A stretch of DNA of 47,572 nt from Oceanobacillus luteolus (GCF_023715655.1 NZ_JAMBON010000028.1:1-47572), one strand, 5' to 3'; numbered from the stretch's first letter, positions 28,064 through 38,397 are shown. Notes: generated by a model from the sequence alone, not told the origin. A program made the numbers and translations.

Positions 28064-28429
28064 ATGTTAAAGGATGTATTGGTAGTTGATGATCAACCGG
28101 GAATCCGCCTATTATTGACGGATATTTTAATGAATGAGGGCTATAATGTGACTACTGCCAGTAATGGTAAGGAGGCTATCGAAAAGCTTGTCGAGAAACA
28201 TTTTGCTACCATCCTGCTGGATTATAAATTGCCGATTGTAGACGGTGTGGAAGTATTAAAAAAGATAGAGGAATTAAACCTCCGCATACCTGCAATAGTA
28301 ATGAGTGGTCTAGTAGAAAAAATCGAAAATGAGCTGGAAAGTTTTCCAATTGTGAAAACCGTTTTAGCGAAACCTTTTGATATTCAGCAAATTCCTATTC
28401 TTGTAGAACAGTCTATTGATTCTCTTTAA
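28064..28429 (+). CDS. spo0F: Sporulation phosphorelay response regulator Spo0F
   Basis: A single receiver domain of 121 aa that takes phosphate from sporulation kinases and passes it to Spo0B. Acid pocket Asp9-Asp10, phospho-acceptor Asp53 (ILLDYKLP), Ser81 at the conserved Thr position and Lys103 in AKPFD are all present. AGGGGG precedes the ATG at 28064; upstream in-frame starts lack a ribosome site. Between pyrG and fbaA, as in B. subtilis, but the DUF2529 gene ywjG, which precedes spo0F there, is absent. The alpha4 region (VEKIENELESFPIVKTV) differs from the B. subtilis protein, so kinase contacts may differ. Confidence 0.9.
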   Translation: MLKDVLVVDDQPGIRLLLTDILMNEGYNVTTASNGKEAIEKLVEKHFATILLDYKLPIVDGVEVLKKIEELNLRIPAIVMSGLVEKIENELESFPIVKTVLAKPFDIQQIPILVEQSIDSL

Positions 28430-28696
28430 CCTGAAGAAACGTTGAAAGTTGTACAACTGTCGGAGCTTCATCCCATGAATATCTACTATATCCCTCAAAC
28501 AAAGCTTACACCTTCCTCGAGGGAATAATAAAAGTCCAATATGCAACTACTTTAATCTGTTGCACCAAAGAGTTTGAGTTGGTATTCTTATAGTAACGTC
28601 TATTGGAATTTCAGCTCCGTGATATCTTTGGATGGCTCGTAGCTTCAAATAATATTCAATCGGACGGTTGTTACATACTTTAGAGGAGGAATTACC

Positions 28697-29551
28697 ATGC
28701 CATTAGTTTCAATGAAGGAAATGCTGGAAACAGCCAAGGATAAAGGATATGCCGTTGGTCAGTTCAATATTAACAACCTTGAGTACTGCCAAGCGATTTT
28801 GCAAGCAGCTGAAGAAGAAAAATCTCCAGTAATCTTAGGTGTTTCAGAAGGTGCAGCAAAATATATGGGTGGTTTCAAAGTAGTTGTTGCGATGGTGAAA
28901 GCTCTTATGGATTCTTACGGTACAACGGTACCAGTAGCTATCCACTTGGATCATGGTACCAGCTTCAAGGCATGTGCAGAAGCAATTCATGCTGGTTTCA
29001 CTTCCGTTATGATTGATGCATCTCACTCGCCAATTGAAGAAAATATTGCTACTACGAAGAAAGTGGTGGAACTAGCTCATATCCACGGTGTATCTGTAGA
29101 AGCAGAAGTAGGAACAGTTGGTGGAGAAGAGGACGGTATAGTCGGTGGTATTATGTATGCCGATCCAGATGAATGTAAACAGCTCGTTCAAGAAACGAAT
29201 GTCGACTGCCTTGCACCTGCATTGGGTTCTGTTCATGGTCCATATCAAGGAGAACCGAACTTAGGCTTTAAAGAGATGGAAGAAATTTTAAATCTTGTTC
29301 AAGTCCCACTTGTACTTCACGGTGGTACAGGTATTCCATTGAAAGATATTCAAAAAGCAATTTCTCTAGGTACAGCAAAAATCAACGTAAATACAGAAAA
29401 CCAAATGGCACAAACAAAAGCTGTTCGTGAAGTATTGGCTCAAAAACCGGATCTGTACGATCCACGTAAATATTTAGGACCTGGTACGGAAGCAATCAAA
29501 GAAACAGTAAAAGGAAAAATGCGTGAATTTGGTTCATCTCAACAAGCATAA
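28697..29551 (+). CDS. fbaA: Class II fructose-1,6-bisphosphate aldolase
   Basis: Zinc-dependent cleavage of fructose-1,6-bisphosphate to DHAP and glyceraldehyde-3-phosphate in glycolysis. 284 aa, the Bacillus length. Motifs are [13 protein letters not shown] (Asp/His, zinc), [25 protein letters not shown] and [10 protein letters not shown] (zinc/phosphate). TTAGAGGAGGAATTACC gives a strong ribosome site. The transaldolase gene begins 33 bp after it, so the two are probably co-transcribed. The 267-bp gap before it holds no feature I can support. Confidence 0.97.
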   Translation: MPLVSMKEMLETAKDKGYAVGQFNINNLEYCQAILQAAEEEKSPVILGVSEGAAKYMGGFKVVVAMVKALMDSYGTTVPVAIHLDHGTSFKACAEAIHAGFTSVMIDASHSPIEENIATTKKVVELAHIHGVSVEAEVGTVGGEEDGIVGGIMYADPDECKQLVQETNVDCLAPALGSVHGPYQGEPNLGFKEMEEILNLVQVPLVLHGGTGIPLKDIQKAISLGTAKINVNTENQMAQTKAVREVLAQKPDLYDPRKYLGPGTEAIKETVKGKMREFGSSQQA

Positions 29552-29584
29552 ATAAAGAAATAATCACAAAATGGAGGGACAACG

Positions 29585-30229
29585 ATGAAATTTTTTATTG
29601 ATACAGCGAACATAGACGACATCCGTTCAGCAAACGCATTAGGTATCTTAGATGGGGTTACGACAAACCCATCATTAGTGGCGAAAGAAGGCGTTTCTTT
29701 CCACGACCGTCTGCGTGAAATTACGGAAGAAGTTTCTGGTTCCGTAAGTGCGGAAGTTATTGCAGAAGATGCTGAAGGTATGATTGAAGAAGGAAAAGAA
29801 TTAGCGGCGATTGCTCCAAACATTACAGTAAAAGTTCCGATGACTTTGGAAGGTTTGAAGGCAGTTAAAGCATTCAGCGATTTAAATATCAAAACGAATG
29901 TGACGCTTATTTTCAATGCAAACCAAGCACTTCTTGCAGCTCGTGCGGGCGCAACTTATGTTTCTCCATTCTTAGGCCGTCTCGATGACATTGGTCATAA
30001 CGGGATGGAATTGATTTCAACAATTGCAGAGATATTCGATACACATGGAATTGCTACGGAAATCATTGCAGCATCTATCCGCCATCCGCTACATGTAACG
30101 GATGCAGCGCTTCACGGTGCGGATATTGCAACGATTCCTTACAATGTATTGGCTCAGTTAGTGAAACATCCATTAACGGATCAAGGTATCGAACGCTTCC
30201 TGCAAGACTGGGAAAATGCGAAACAATAG
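29585..30229 (+). CDS. tal: Transaldolase (TalC type)
   Basis: Transfers dihydroxyacetone units in the pentose phosphate pathway. A small 214-aa member of the transaldolase/fructose-6-phosphate aldolase family, equivalent to B. subtilis Ywj[12 protein letters not shown] opens the barrel, and the Schiff-base Lys83 is in [34 protein letters not shown] and [13 protein letters not shown] are conserved. GGAGGGACAACG precedes the ATG. Downstream of fbaA. Confidence 0.95.
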   Translation: MKFFIDTANIDDIRSANALGILDGVTTNPSLVAKEGVSFHDRLREITEEVSGSVSAEVIAEDAEGMIEEGKELAAIAPNITVKVPMTLEGLKAVKAFSDLNIKTNVTLIFNANQALLAARAGATYVSPFLGRLDDIGHNGMELISTIAEIFDTHGIATEIIAASIRHPLHVTDAALHGADIATIPYNVLAQLVKHPLTDQGIERFLQDWENAKQ

Positions 30230-30267
30230 CATAAAAATTGGTTGACGTGTAAAACTAAGAAGTATAG

Positions 30268-30332
30268 AAATCTGCTCATTGGACAAGCTATCCCCTTTCC
30301 GTCACTGGAATGGAAAGGGGATGGGCGGATTT
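30268..30332 (+). terminator. Terminator-like hairpin after tal
   Basis: Inner stem ATCCCCTTTCC (30290-30300) with GGAAAGGGGAT (30312-30322). Outer AAATCTGCTC with GGGCGGATTT pairs with G-U wobbles. It is followed only by AAATAAAT, so termination may be partial with read-through to murAB. Confidence 0.7.
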
Positions 30333-30363
30333 AAATAAATCCTCAGTAGGAGCGATTTGAGAT

Positions 30364-31650
30364 ATGCAAAAAATACTTATTGAAGGTGGCCATCCATTAA
30401 ACGGAAAAGTACGAATCAGTGGTGCAAAGAATAGTGCAGTCGCACTACTCCCAGCCGCCATTTTAGCTGATTCTGCCGTTACGATTGAGGGATTGCCCAA
30501 TATTTCTGATGTGGAAACATTAAGTGACCTGTTGGAAGAAATTGGCGGTACTGTTTCGAGACAAGACAATAATATTACCATTGATCCAGCGAACATGGTT
30601 GCGATGCCACTTCCAAATGGGAAAGTGAAAAAGCTCCGTGCCTCGTATTATTTCATGGGGGCCATGCTCGGAAAATTTGGTAAAGCTGTGATTGGTTTAC
30701 CTGGAGGCTGTTTCTTAGGCCCTCGGCCTATTGACCAGCATATCAAGGGGTTCGAAGCGCTTGGTGCAACCGTTACGAACGAACAAGGTGCGATTTACCT
30801 TCGTGCGGAAGAATTGCGTGGCGCAAGAATTTACTTGGATGTGGTCAGTGTTGGAGCGACGATTAACATCATGCTCGCAGCAGTAAGGGCAAAAGGGAAA
30901 ACCGTCATTGAAAATGCAGCCAAAGAACCTGAAATCATTGATGTTGCGACTTTGCTCAGTAATATGGGGGCAAAGATCAAAGGTGTTGGTACAGATGTCA
31001 TTCGTATTGAAGGTGTCCCAAGCTTAGAAGGATGTACACATACGATTATCCCTGACCGAATTGAAGCAGGTACATACGCAATAGCAGCCGCAGCACAAGG
31101 GGAAGAAGTCATTATCGACAATGTCATCCCTCAACATATTGAATCGCTTATAGCAAAACTTCGGGAAATGGGTGTCACTGTTGAAGACGGTGACGAACAG
31201 TTGCTTATACGCCCAGGCAAAACATTTAAGAGTGTTGATATCAAAACATTGGTTTATCCTGGATTTCCCACTGATCTTCAGCAACCGTTTACATCTTTAC
31301 TTACAAAAGCCGAACAAACTGGAGTCGTCACCGATACCATTTATTCAGCTCGTTTAAAACATATTGACGAACTTAGACGTATGAATGCTATAATTAAAGT
31401 CGAAGGTGGATCCGTCATTGTCTCTGGTCCATCCCAGCTGGAAGGCGCAAAAGTGAAAGCATCTGACTTGAGAGCTGGAGCAGCGCTAATTGTAGCTGGG
31501 TTAATGGCAAATGGAGTTACGGAAATCACCGGTGTAGACCATATAGATAGAGGCTATGAACAAATTACTGAAAAGCTGTCAGAACTTGGTGCGCGAATTT
31601 GGCGGGAAGAGATGACCGACGAAGAAATCATTCAGTTGCAGAATTCATAG
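30364..31650 (+). CDS. murAB: UDP-N-acetylglucosamine 1-carboxyvinyltransferase MurAB (MurZ)
   Basis: First committed step of peptidoglycan synthesis, adding enolpyruvate from PEP to UDP-GlcNAc; target of fosfomycin. 428 aa, an inverse alpha/beta-barrel EPT family protein. The catalytic Cys116 is in [16 protein letters not shown], the fosfomycin-sensitive form. The [11 protein letters not shown] wording and the fbaA-tal neighbourhood fit the second Bacillus paralogue (murAB) rather than murAA. Lys-Asn ([14 protein letters not shown]) near the N-terminus binds PEP. The ribosome site (AGGAG) is somewhat far from the ATG. Confidence 0.94.
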   Translation: MQKILIEGGHPLNGKVRISGAKNSAVALLPAAILADSAVTIEGLPNISDVETLSDLLEEIGGTVSRQDNNITIDPANMVAMPLPNGKVKKLRASYYFMGAMLGKFGKAVIGLPGGCFLGPRPIDQHIKGFEALGATVTNEQGAIYLRAEELRGARIYLDVVSVGATINIMLAAVRAKGKTVIENAAKEPEIIDVATLLSNMGAKIKGVGTDVIRIEGVPSLEGCTHTIIPDRIEAGTYAIAAAAQGEEVIIDNVIPQHIESLIAKLREMGVTVEDGDEQLLIRPGKTFKSVDIKTLVYPGFPTDLQQPFTSLLTKAEQTGVVTDTIYSARLKHIDELRRMNAIIKVEGGSVIVSGPSQLEGAKVKASDLRAGAALIVAGLMANGVTEITGVDHIDRGYEQITEKLSELGARIWREEMTDEEIIQLQNS

Positions 31651-31722
31651 TCCATGTTCTCTTTCTTTATCGATTTTCCTTTTGGGATGAGGATCATTTA
31701 TGTATAGAGGAGAGGACGACAA

Positions 31723-32691
31723 ATGGAAAGAAGTTTATCTATGGAGTTAGTTCGAGTGACAGAAGCAGCAGCCTTATCATCTGCCCGTTGGATGGGAAGA
31801 GGTCTTAAAAATGAGGCGGATGATGCTGCAACAACAGCGATGCGTAACGTATTCGACACCATCCCCATGGAGGGCGTTGTCGTCATTGGGGAAGGTGAGA
31901 TGGACGAAGCACCGATGCTTTACATTGGAGAGGAACTCGGAACCGGAGACGGACCGGGTGTGGATGTAGCGGTCGATCCTCTAGAAGGCACATCGATCGT
32001 GGCACACGGCTCTTGGAACGCACTATCTGTTGTTGCGATTGCCGATAAAGGGAATCTGCTTCATGCACCAGATATGTATATGGAAAAGATTGCAGTCGGT
32101 CCAGCAGCTGTAGGGGCTATTGATATTAATGCGCCGGTCATCGATAACTTACAAGCTGTTGCCGAAGCAAAGAATAAAAAGGTTGAAGATCTTCTTGTGA
32201 CGGTACTTGACCGCCCGCGTCATGCTCAGTTGATAGAAGAAATCCGTTCATCAGGTGCACGGATTAAGTTGATTCCAGACGGCGATGTAGCAGCTGCCAT
32301 CAACACAGCTTTTGACTGGACAGGTGTGGATATTTTATTAGGTAGTGGCGGTGCCCCGGAAGGTGTCATTGCTGCAGCCGCATTAAAATGTCTCGGTGGT
32401 GAAATTCAAGGAAAACTGTTGCCGAAGGATGCTGATGAACTCGCCCGTTGTAAAGAGATGGGAATTGATGATATTAATAAAGTGTTCCATATGGATGATT
32501 TCTGTAAAGGTGACGATGCGATTTTTGCCGCCACAGGAGTAACGGATGGCGAACTGTTGAAAGGTGTCCAATTCAAAGGTTCCAAAGCAACGACAGAAAG
32601 TGTGGTCATGCGGGCCAAAAGCGGCACGGTACGGTTCGTTCAAGGAGAACATAGTTTAATCAAGAAACCGAATTTAGTTATTGATAAATAG
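31723..32691 (+). CDS. glpX: Class II fructose-1,6-bisphosphatase GlpX
   Basis: Gluconeogenic hydrolysis of fructose-1,6-bisphosphate to fructose-6-phosphate, metal dependent. 322 aa. Motifs include [11 protein letters not shown] near the N-terminus, [15 protein letters not shown] and [10 protein letters not shown] (metal-binding acids), and [30 protein letters not shown] precedes the ATG. Located between murAB and rho, as in Bacillus and relatives. Confidence 0.95.
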   Translation: MERSLSMELVRVTEAAALSSARWMGRGLKNEADDAATTAMRNVFDTIPMEGVVVIGEGEMDEAPMLYIGEELGTGDGPGVDVAVDPLEGTSIVAHGSWNALSVVAIADKGNLLHAPDMYMEKIAVGPAAVGAIDINAPVIDNLQAVAEAKNKKVEDLLVTVLDRPRHAQLIEEIRSSGARIKLIPDGDVAAAINTAFDWTGVDILLGSGGAPEGVIAAAALKCLGGEIQGKLLPKDADELARCKEMGIDDINKVFHMDDFCKGDDAIFAATGVTDGELLKGVQFKGSKATTESVVMRAKSGTVRFVQGEHSLIKKPNLVIDK

Positions 32692-32699
32692 AGTGCTAG

Positions 32700-32735
32700 G
32701 AGGATAGGAAGCCATATGATGGGCTTCCTATCCTC
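32700..32735 (+). terminator. Intrinsic terminator after glpX
   Basis: GAGGATAGGAAGCC at 32700-32713 is fully complementary to GGCTTCCTATCCTC at 32722-32735. The T tract downstream is poor (ATCATTTCC). Confidence 0.8.
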
Positions 32736-32782
32736 ATCATTTCCTCTAAAAAGAAAACTTCTTCTAATTAGACGAGATGATG

Positions 32783-32825
32783 TTGAATAAACGAATGTAA
32801 ACGTGTAATATAATAGATGTTTACA
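32783..32825 (+). promoter_or_regulatory. Candidate rho promoter with flanking palindrome
   Basis: TATAAT at 32809-32814 is flanked by inverted repeats TGTAAAC (32796-32802) and GTTTACA (32819-32825). TTGAAT at 32783 is 20 bp upstream, longer than ideal. The leader to rho would be about 210 nt, long enough for Rho autoregulation. The rest of this 341-bp gap shows only the terminator above and a 28-bp repeat remnant. Confidence 0.4.
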
Positions 32826-32860
32826 ATATACCAAACTTGGTTATTCTAGACACAATGGCA

Positions 32861-32888
32861 GAAAGCGCCCAGCGCTGGAGCTGATGTG
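32861..32888 (+). repeat. Remnant of the S-type repeat (fused ends)
   Basis: GAAAGCGCCCAGCGCTGGAG and the following CTGATGTG look like the left end (AAAGCG..AGCGCCC) joined to the right end (GCTGGAGCTGGACGTG) of the S element with the middle deleted. Confidence 0.4.
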
Positions 32889-33032
32889 ATGTACTAGTAA
32901 AATATGACTTACCAGATTACACTTCCAATTCTACTTCCAATACTCTCTTCTTTTATTCTGGAAATACCAATCATTCTTAGAAGTGGATATAAAATTGTTT
33001 ATTAAAGACAAAAGAATAGGCGTGATTAATTT

Positions 33033-34313
33033 ATGGCAGAATTAACTATTTCAACATTAGAAACATTGACACTAAAGGAGCTATACGCTCTTGCAAAGGA
33101 ATATAAAATTTCCTATTACGCAAAATTAACGAAAAAAGAACTTATTTTTGCTATTTTAAAAGGACAAGCAGAAAAAGATGGTTTCTTATTTATGGATGGG
33201 ATTTTAGAAATTATACCGTCTGAAGGTTTTGGATTTTTGCGTCCAATTAACTACTCACCGAGTGCAGAAGATATTTATATCTCCGCATCACAAATTCGCA
33301 GGTTTGACCTCCGGAACGGTGACAAGGTTTCAGGAAAGGTGCGCCCACCTAAAGAAAACGAACGTTATTACGGCCTTCTTCATGTGGATGCAGTGAACAG
33401 CGAGGATCCGGACTCTTCAAAAGAAAGAGTACACTTCCCTGCATTGACGGCACTTTATCCAGACCGTTTTATGAAACTGGAAACAGAATCCAATCAATTA
33501 TCAACAAGAATTATAGATTTGATGACACCGGTTGGATTTGGACAACGTGGCTTGATCGTTGCGCCACCAAAAGCCGGAAAAACGATGCTCATTAAAGAAA
33601 TCGCAAATAGCATTTCAAAGAACCATCCAGAAGCAAAACTAATCATCCTATTAGTGGATGAACGCCCAGAAGAAGTTACGGATATTGAACGTTCTGTAGC
33701 ACCGGATGTTGATGTCGTCAGCTCCACATTCGACGAAGTGCCGGAAAGTCATATCCGCGTATCAGAACTTGTATTGGAACGTGCGATGCGTTTAGTGGAA
33801 CATAAGCGTGATGTAATTGTACTGATGGATAGTATCACAAGACTTGCCCGAGCATACAACCTTGTCATCCCGCCAAGCGGACGTACACTATCCGGAGGGA
33901 TCGACCCCGCAGCATTCCACCGTCCAAAGCGATTCTTCGGAGCAGCACGTAACATTGAAGAAGGCGGAAGCTTCACAATCCTAGCAACTGCTCTTGTTGA
34001 AACAGGCTCCCGTATGGATGATGTGATTTATGAGGAATTTAAAGGAACCGGTAATATGGAGCTCCACCTCGACCGTAATCTAGCCAACCGCCGTATCTTC
34101 CCAGCGATTGACATTTTACGTTCAGGAACACGTAAAGAAGAGTTGTTAGTGGATAAAAATCATCTGGATAAAATCTGGACGATCCGCAGAAGGATGCAAG
34201 ATTCCAACGATTTCACAGAACGCTTCCTGAAAAAACTCAAAAACACGGCTACAAACGAAGACTTCTTTGCAGAAATCGATGAAGAGATGAAACGAAAAGG
34301 AATCAAAAGGTAA
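33033..34313 (+). CDS. rho: Transcription termination factor Rho
   Basis: Hexameric RNA-dependent ATPase that ends transcription. 426 aa. The N-terminal helix bundle is residues 1-45. The cold-shock-type RNA-binding domain follows with GFGFLR at about 65-70. The ATPase has a P-loop APPKAGKT at 177-184, Walker [17 protein letters not shown], and the Q/R loops [12 protein letters not shown]. The ribosome site is weak (AGGCG), which could keep expression low. Codons near the 3' end are richer in C-ending ones than the rest. Confidence 0.97.
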   Translation: MAELTISTLETLTLKELYALAKEYKISYYAKLTKKELIFAILKGQAEKDGFLFMDGILEIIPSEGFGFLRPINYSPSAEDIYISASQIRRFDLRNGDKVSGKVRPPKENERYYGLLHVDAVNSEDPDSSKERVHFPALTALYPDRFMKLETESNQLSTRIIDLMTPVGFGQRGLIVAPPKAGKTMLIKEIANSISKNHPEAKLIILLVDERPEEVTDIERSVAPDVDVVSSTFDEVPESHIRVSELVLERAMRLVEHKRDVIVLMDSITRLARAYNLVIPPSGRTLSGGIDPAAFHRPKRFFGAARNIEEGGSFTILATALVETGSRMDDVIYEEFKGTGNMELHLDRNLANRRIFPAIDILRSGTRKEELLVDKNHLDKIWTIRRRMQDSNDFTERFLKKLKNTATNEDFFAEIDEEMKRKGIKR

Positions 34314-34427
34314 GAAAATATAATAAAGTGTAAAGGCATGTGAGAAATTGTACTTTTTCTTCGTGTCTTTTTTATTTCTTTGAGGAATTAGATGATTGTT
34401 TTCCCGGAGGAGGTGTTATGAGCTTCA

Positions 34428-34512
34428 CTCGGTTGAATAAAGGGGCTTTAATCTCCCGAAGCAGATGAAATGCACTTCATTCAATCGAATAAGCTACGTT
34501 TTTTCCAGAGTT
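34428..34512. repeat. Degenerate 52-bp repeat units downstream of rho (family 1 type)
   Basis: CTCGGTTGAATAAAGGGGCT at 34428 and TTCAATCGAATAAGC at 34480 begin exactly 52 bp apart and closely resemble the units in the pta/lipL gap. A weaker third unit may start at 34376 (ends TTTTCCCGGA). The stretch 34314-34768 otherwise holds T-rich sequence just after rho (a possible terminator near 34336-34375) and the rpmE2 promoter. Confidence 0.65.
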
Positions 34513-34642
34513 TAATGAAATTCATGACATTCCAAAAAAACTCTTTTATTACACGTATGAAAGCTTACAAAAATGGGGTAAACTCAATATAGAGCAGCGA
34601 TTTAAAGAGAATACACAACCAAGATTTTACTATAAAAAACCA

Positions 34643-34671
34643 TTGCAAATGGAACATGTTGCTGGTATAAT
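34643..34671 (+). promoter_or_regulatory. Sigma-A promoter of the L31 gene
   Basis: TTGCAA at 34643-34648, 17 bp, TATAAT at 34666-34671 with TGG just before it (extended -10). Predicted leader of about 90 nt. Confidence 0.8.
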
Positions 34672-34768
34672 TCTTTTATGTGAGTTTTGATAAGGTATTT
34701 TACTTAGACGGCTCTTACAATAACTCTGTTTTCACTAAAGGATTCAGGGCAAAAAGGAGTGGAAGGAA

Positions 34769-35014
34769 ATGAAAAAGGATATTCATCCAGAATACCGTAA
34801 AGTAGTTTTTCTTGATACAAGTTCAGATTTCAAATTCTTGAGCGGCTCTACTAAAAGCTCAAACGAAACGATTGAATGGGAAGATGGCAACACTTACCCA
34901 CTAATCAAAGTTGAAATCAGTTCTGACTCTCACCCATTCTACACTGGTAAGCAAAAAGCTGACCGCGTAGGTGGCCGAGTTGACCGATTCAAGAAGAAAT
35001 ATAATATGAACTAA
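34769..35014 (+). CDS. rpmE2: 50S ribosomal protein L31 type B
   Basis: An 81-aa L31 of the zinc-free (type B) class. It starts [20 protein letters not shown], has [10 protein letters not shown] and lacks the CxxC...CxxC zinc ribbon of type A. B. subtilis has the type A gene rpmE at this site next to rho. Here the site holds the type B form, as in Listeria from memory. I see no Zur-type operator (long AT-rich palindrome) at the promoter, so constitutive use of the zinc-free protein is plausible. AAGGAGTGGAAGG precedes the ATG. Confidence 0.95.
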   Translation: MKKDIHPEYRKVVFLDTSSDFKFLSGSTKSSNETIEWEDGNTYPLIKVEISSDSHPFYTGKQKADRVGGRVDRFKKKYNMN

Positions 35015-35094
35015 TAGGCTGAAGCTTTTGAAGCTAAGGCTAGTTTAATTAAAATGCGGAGGCGATGTTTAGTCATTGCTTCCATAAACAAAAC

Positions 35095-35135
35095 AGACAG
35101 GCAAAATGACGAAAGCCAAATTGCCTGTCTTTTTG
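35095..35135 (+). terminator. Intrinsic terminator after rpmE2
   Basis: AGACAGGCAA (35095-35104) pairs with TTGCCTGTCT (35121-35130), followed by TTTTG. Confidence 0.92.
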
Positions 35136-35158
35136 TTTGTATTGATTGATATGAGGTT

Positions 35159-35188
35159 GAAGCTTTATGACATAATCTTTAAAGCTTC
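35159..35188 (+). other. Hairpin upstream of tdk
   Basis: GAAGCTTTA at 35159-35167 and TAAAGCTTC at 35180-35188 form a 9-bp stem with a 12-nt loop. No T tract follows. Role unknown. Confidence 0.5.
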
Positions 35189-35295
35189 GGCAAAAATAGA
35201 TATAATCTTGCCTGATTAAGGGTTAAAATAGAACGAAAATTGGTATACACTAAGTACATATAGAAACTGAAACGGTAGAAATGGGGTATAACAAG

Positions 35296-35916
35296 ATGTA
35301 CATGATGAAGCAAAGCGGTTGGGTCGAAGTGATTTGTGGAAGTATGTTTTCAGGTAAATCAGAGGAACTGATCCGCCGTATTCGGCGTGCAACGTATGCA
35401 AAAATGTCGATAAGAGTGTTTAAACCAGCAATCGATAATCGCTATGATGATGAATCCGTTGTATCTCATAATGGTACTTCGGTTATGGCTAGACCGATTA
35501 AACGAGCGGAAGAAATCTTTGATAATATTGATGATTCAACTGAGGTTGTCGGTATTGATGAAATACAATTTTTTGAGGAAAACATTGTTGATATAGTCGA
35601 AGAATTAGCCAATCGTGGCATCCTTGTTATTGCAGCTGGTCTCGACACCGATTTTCGTGGTGAACCATTTGGACCGATGCCTCGCTTAATGGCATTAAGT
35701 GAGTCTGTGACAAAGCTGAATGCGATCTGCCCTGTTTGTGGTTCTCCAGCTACCCGAACGCAACGGTTGATAAATGGAAAGCCTGCATCCTATAACGATC
35801 CTGTCATACTTGTTGGAGCATCTGAATCATACGAACCGAGATGCAGACATCATCATGAAGTGCCCCATAGTCCAGCAAGCCAGTCCATAAAAAAATTGCT
35901 GAACGCTTCTAAATAA
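35296..35916 (+). CDS. tdk: Thymidine kinase
   Basis: Phosphorylates thymidine in salvage. A type II thymidine kinase of 206 aa. The P-loop is [15 protein letters not shown]. The lid and base region is VSHNGTS, and the catalytic Glu is in [10 protein letters not shown]. The zinc site is CPVCG with CRHHHE at the C-terminus. I start at the ATG at 35296 ([11 protein letters not shown]), matching relatives; GGGG lies about 9 nt upstream. An ATG at 35281 would overlap that site. Confidence 0.94.
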   Translation: MYMMKQSGWVEVICGSMFSGKSEELIRRIRRATYAKMSIRVFKPAIDNRYDDESVVSHNGTSVMARPIKRAEEIFDNIDDSTEVVGIDEIQFFEENIVDIVEELANRGILVIAAGLDTDFRGEPFGPMPRLMALSESVTKLNAICPVCGSPATRTQRLINGKPASYNDPVILVGASESYEPRCRHHHEVPHSPASQSIKKLLNASK

Positions 35917-35953
35917 CATTTTTTAATAAAATCAGTATAATGAATCGAAGAGA

Positions 35954-35987
35954 AAAATGATTCTGGCGCTTGCTGGAATCATTTTTT
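35954..35987 (+). terminator. Intrinsic terminator after tdk
   Basis: AAAATGATTC (35954-35963) pairs with GAATCATTTT (35976-35985), followed by further T. Confidence 0.9.
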
Positions 35988-36080
35988 AATTATATAAGTA
36001 TCTAAATAAAGTACAGGAACAAATGAAAAGTATATTTTGACCATCAGCATCGGGTATACTATAATTAGAATGTTAATGCA

Positions 36081-36229
36081 CAAAAGCGGAAGCACCCGTT
36101 TAGCGACGTACAGACTGGACTGGGCTGCAGGAGATAAAGGAAACACGGTGAGGAACGAACCGATGTTGACTTATCGTACGGAGGTACAGAAAGTCCGATA
36201 ATCGTTGGGTGCTGGAGCTGGACGTGGAC
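36081..36229 (+). repeat. Structured repeat S2 (short form, about 150 bp)
   Basis: Closing stem AGCACCC (36091-36097) with GGGTGCT (36207-36213), then GGAGCTGGACGTGG. The conserved core GGAGATAAAGGAAACA and GATGTTGACTTATCG is present. Between them is CGGTGAGGAACGAACC rather than the long hairpin module of S1 and S3. It occupies most of the tdk-prfA gap; nothing else is recognisable in 35988-36288. Confidence 0.82.
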
Positions 36230-36288
36230 ATTCGGTCGTAAGTAAAGTTGATTTATGTTTTTAATGCAACTAAAAAGAGGTGTTCGTG

Positions 36289-37359
36289 ATGTTAGAACGA
36301 TTACAATCGTTGGAAGATCGTTATAATAAATTAAATGAAATGCTCAGTGATCCTGCTGTGGCAAGTGACCCAAATAAACTTCGTGAGTACGGAAAAGAAC
36401 AGTCTGATTTACAGGATGTCGTTGAGGCTTACCGGGAGCATAAGGATTTGAGCGCGCAGCTTTCCGATGCGAAGGAAATGCTTGACGATGACTTGGATAG
36501 TGAAATGGAAGAAATGGTTAAAATGGAAATCAGTGAACTTCAGGAACAGCTTGAAGAACTGGATGAAAAGATAAAAGTTCTTCTGCTACCAAAAGACCCG
36601 AACGATGGAAAGAACGTTATTATGGAGATTCGTGGTGCAGCTGGTGGAGACGAAGCGGCCCTGTTTGCTGGTGACTTGTACCGGATGTATTCCCGCTATG
36701 CGGAGGATAGAGGCTGGAAGACGGAAGTGATGGAAGCGAACACGACCGGAGTCGGCGGGTATAAGGAAATCATTTTTATGATCAACGGTAAAGATGTGTA
36801 TTCCCGCTTGAAATACGAAAACGGTGCTCACCGAGTACAGCGTGTTCCAGAAACAGAATCTGGAGGCAGAATCCATACATCAACTGCGACGGTTGCCGTG
36901 CTACCTGAAGCGGAAGAAGTTGAAATCGATATCCACGAAAAAGATATCCGTGTTGACACATTCGCATCCAGTGGACCTGGTGGGCAAAGTGTAAATACGA
37001 CAATGTCTGCTGTTCGTCTTACCCACGAACCGACGGGAATTGTGGTTTCCATTCAAGATGAAAAATCACAAATTAAAAATAAAGAAAAAGCGATGAAAGT
37101 TCTTCGTGCGAGAGTTTACGATAAGTTCCAGCAGGAAGCTCAGGCGGAATACGATGAAAACCGTAAATCTGCTGTTGGAACGGGAGATCGTTCAGAACGT
37201 ATCCGTACGTACAACTTCCCGCAAAACCGTGTAACCGATCACCGCATTGGACTTACAATCCAAAAGCTTGATCAAATTCTAGACGGAAAACTGGATGAAT
37301 TCATCGACGCACTGATTCTAGAAGAACAAACTGAAAAACTAGAGCAAATTGGTGAATAA
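36289..37359 (+). CDS. prfA: Peptide chain release factor 1
   Basis: Recognises UAA/UAG and triggers peptide release. 356 aa, the standard length. The stop-codon reading motif is P-E-T at residues 187-189 ([14 protein letters not shown]). The GGQ motif is at 231-233 in [13 protein letters not shown] start at the ATG at 36289, 6 nt after AGAGGTG; an in-frame GTG at 36280 overlaps the ribosome site. The prmC start lies 2 bp after the stop, so its glutamine methylase is made from the same message. Confidence 0.97.
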   Translation: MLERLQSLEDRYNKLNEMLSDPAVASDPNKLREYGKEQSDLQDVVEAYREHKDLSAQLSDAKEMLDDDLDSEMEEMVKMEISELQEQLEELDEKIKVLLLPKDPNDGKNVIMEIRGAAGGDEAALFAGDLYRMYSRYAEDRGWKTEVMEANTTGVGGYKEIIFMINGKDVYSRLKYENGAHRVQRVPETESGGRIHTSTATVAVLPEAEEVEIDIHEKDIRVDTFASSGPGGQSVNTTMSAVRLTHEPTGIVVSIQDEKSQIKNKEKAMKVLRARVYDKFQQEAQAEYDENRKSAVGTGDRSERIRTYNFPQNRVTDHRIGLTIQKLDQILDGKLDEFIDALILEEQTEKLEQIGE

Positions 37360-37360
37360 T

Positions 37361-38215
37361 ATGATGAAAAAACAATATGAAGTCCTGCGATGGGCTTCTG
37401 TTTTTTTAGAAGAAAACAATCGCGAATCGCGGGTTGCTGAACTGCTCCTCCAACATCATCTTGGTGTCACAAGGTCACAATTTTTCATGAACATGCAGGA
37501 ACATATTCCTGTCGAAGTTTATGAAGCATTTAAAGCTGATATTGAAAAGCATGCAACTACCGGAATCCCTCTCCAGCATCTTACAGGTTATGAAGAATTT
37601 TATGGAAGAAGGTTTTCGGTAAATGAACATGTGCTGATTCCTCGACCGGAAACGGAAGAGCTTGTTCAACATGTGATACAAGCTGTGGATAAAGTTCCGA
37701 ATCAAAATCTGCGGCTAGTTGATGTTGGAACAGGGAGTGGCGTGATAGCAATTACTTTGGCTTTGGAACTTCCGAATGTCGAGGTGTTAGCAACGGACAT
37801 CTCCCCAGAAGCACTTCAAGTTGCAAAGGCTAACGCGGCCAGTTTGCAAGCAAATGTTACTTTCCATCAAGGTGATTTTTTAGAACCACTAAATTATCAA
37901 CAGAAAACTGTGGATATCATTGTGTCTAACCCACCATATATTGCGGAAAGTGAAAGAGAAGAGCTTTCGGATACAGTTAAGTTATATGATCCAGATCTTG
38001 CACTTTTTGCTGAAGATGACGGACTGGCAGCTTACAAAAAGATAATTAAACAGGCTAAATCAGTGTTGAAAGAAGACAGTCTAATTGCTTTAGAGATTGG
38101 TTATACACAAGGTGAGGCTGTCAAAAAGCTTTTGCTGGACAGTTTTCCACAAAGTGAAGTAAAACTCATCCAAGATATCAATGGGAAAAACAGAATTATT
38201 ATCGCAAAACTTTAA
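37361..38215 (+). CDS. prmC: Release factor glutamine methyltransferase PrmC
   Basis: Methylates the GGQ glutamine of release factors using S-adenosylmethionine. 284 aa. The N-terminal helical domain (about 1-85) binds RF. The SAM motif is VDVGTGSGVIAITLAL and the catalytic NPPY is in IVSNPPYIAE. The ATG at 37361 follows GGTGA in the end of prfA; the next codon is also ATG. In B. subtilis this is ywkE, also directly after prfA. Confidence 0.95.
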   Translation: MMKKQYEVLRWASVFLEENNRESRVAELLLQHHLGVTRSQFFMNMQEHIPVEVYEAFKADIEKHATTGIPLQHLTGYEEFYGRRFSVNEHVLIPRPETEELVQHVIQAVDKVPNQNLRLVDVGTGSGVIAITLALELPNVEVLATDISPEALQVAKANAASLQANVTFHQGDFLEPLNYQQKTVDIIVSNPPYIAESEREELSDTVKLYDPDLALFAEDDGLAAYKKIIKQAKSVLKEDSLIALEIGYTQGEAVKKLLLDSFPQSEVKLIQDINGKNRIIIAKL

Positions 38216-38336
38216 ATTTATAAAGTGAGTTTCTGAATAAACGGAATAAGGAATTGGCGTGCTAGCAATACTCCACTTTAAAAAAGTTGGAGATATTACA
38301 AAACATCAATGCCTATTATTTTTTACTAGAATACTA

Positions 38337-38365
38337 GTTTAAATTTTCGATCCTCTGGCCATACT
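38337..38365 (+). promoter_or_regulatory. Sigma-F promoter of spoIIR
   Basis: GTTTA at 38337-38341, exactly 15 bp, then GGCCATACT at 38357-38365. This fits the sigma-F consensus (GYWTA, 15 bp, GGNNANANT) 33 nt upstream of the spoIIR ATG. spoIIR is a known sigma-F target. Confidence 0.82.
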
Positions 38366-38397
38366 GTGGATAGTTCAGTAGTAAAGGGGTAGCGAAA

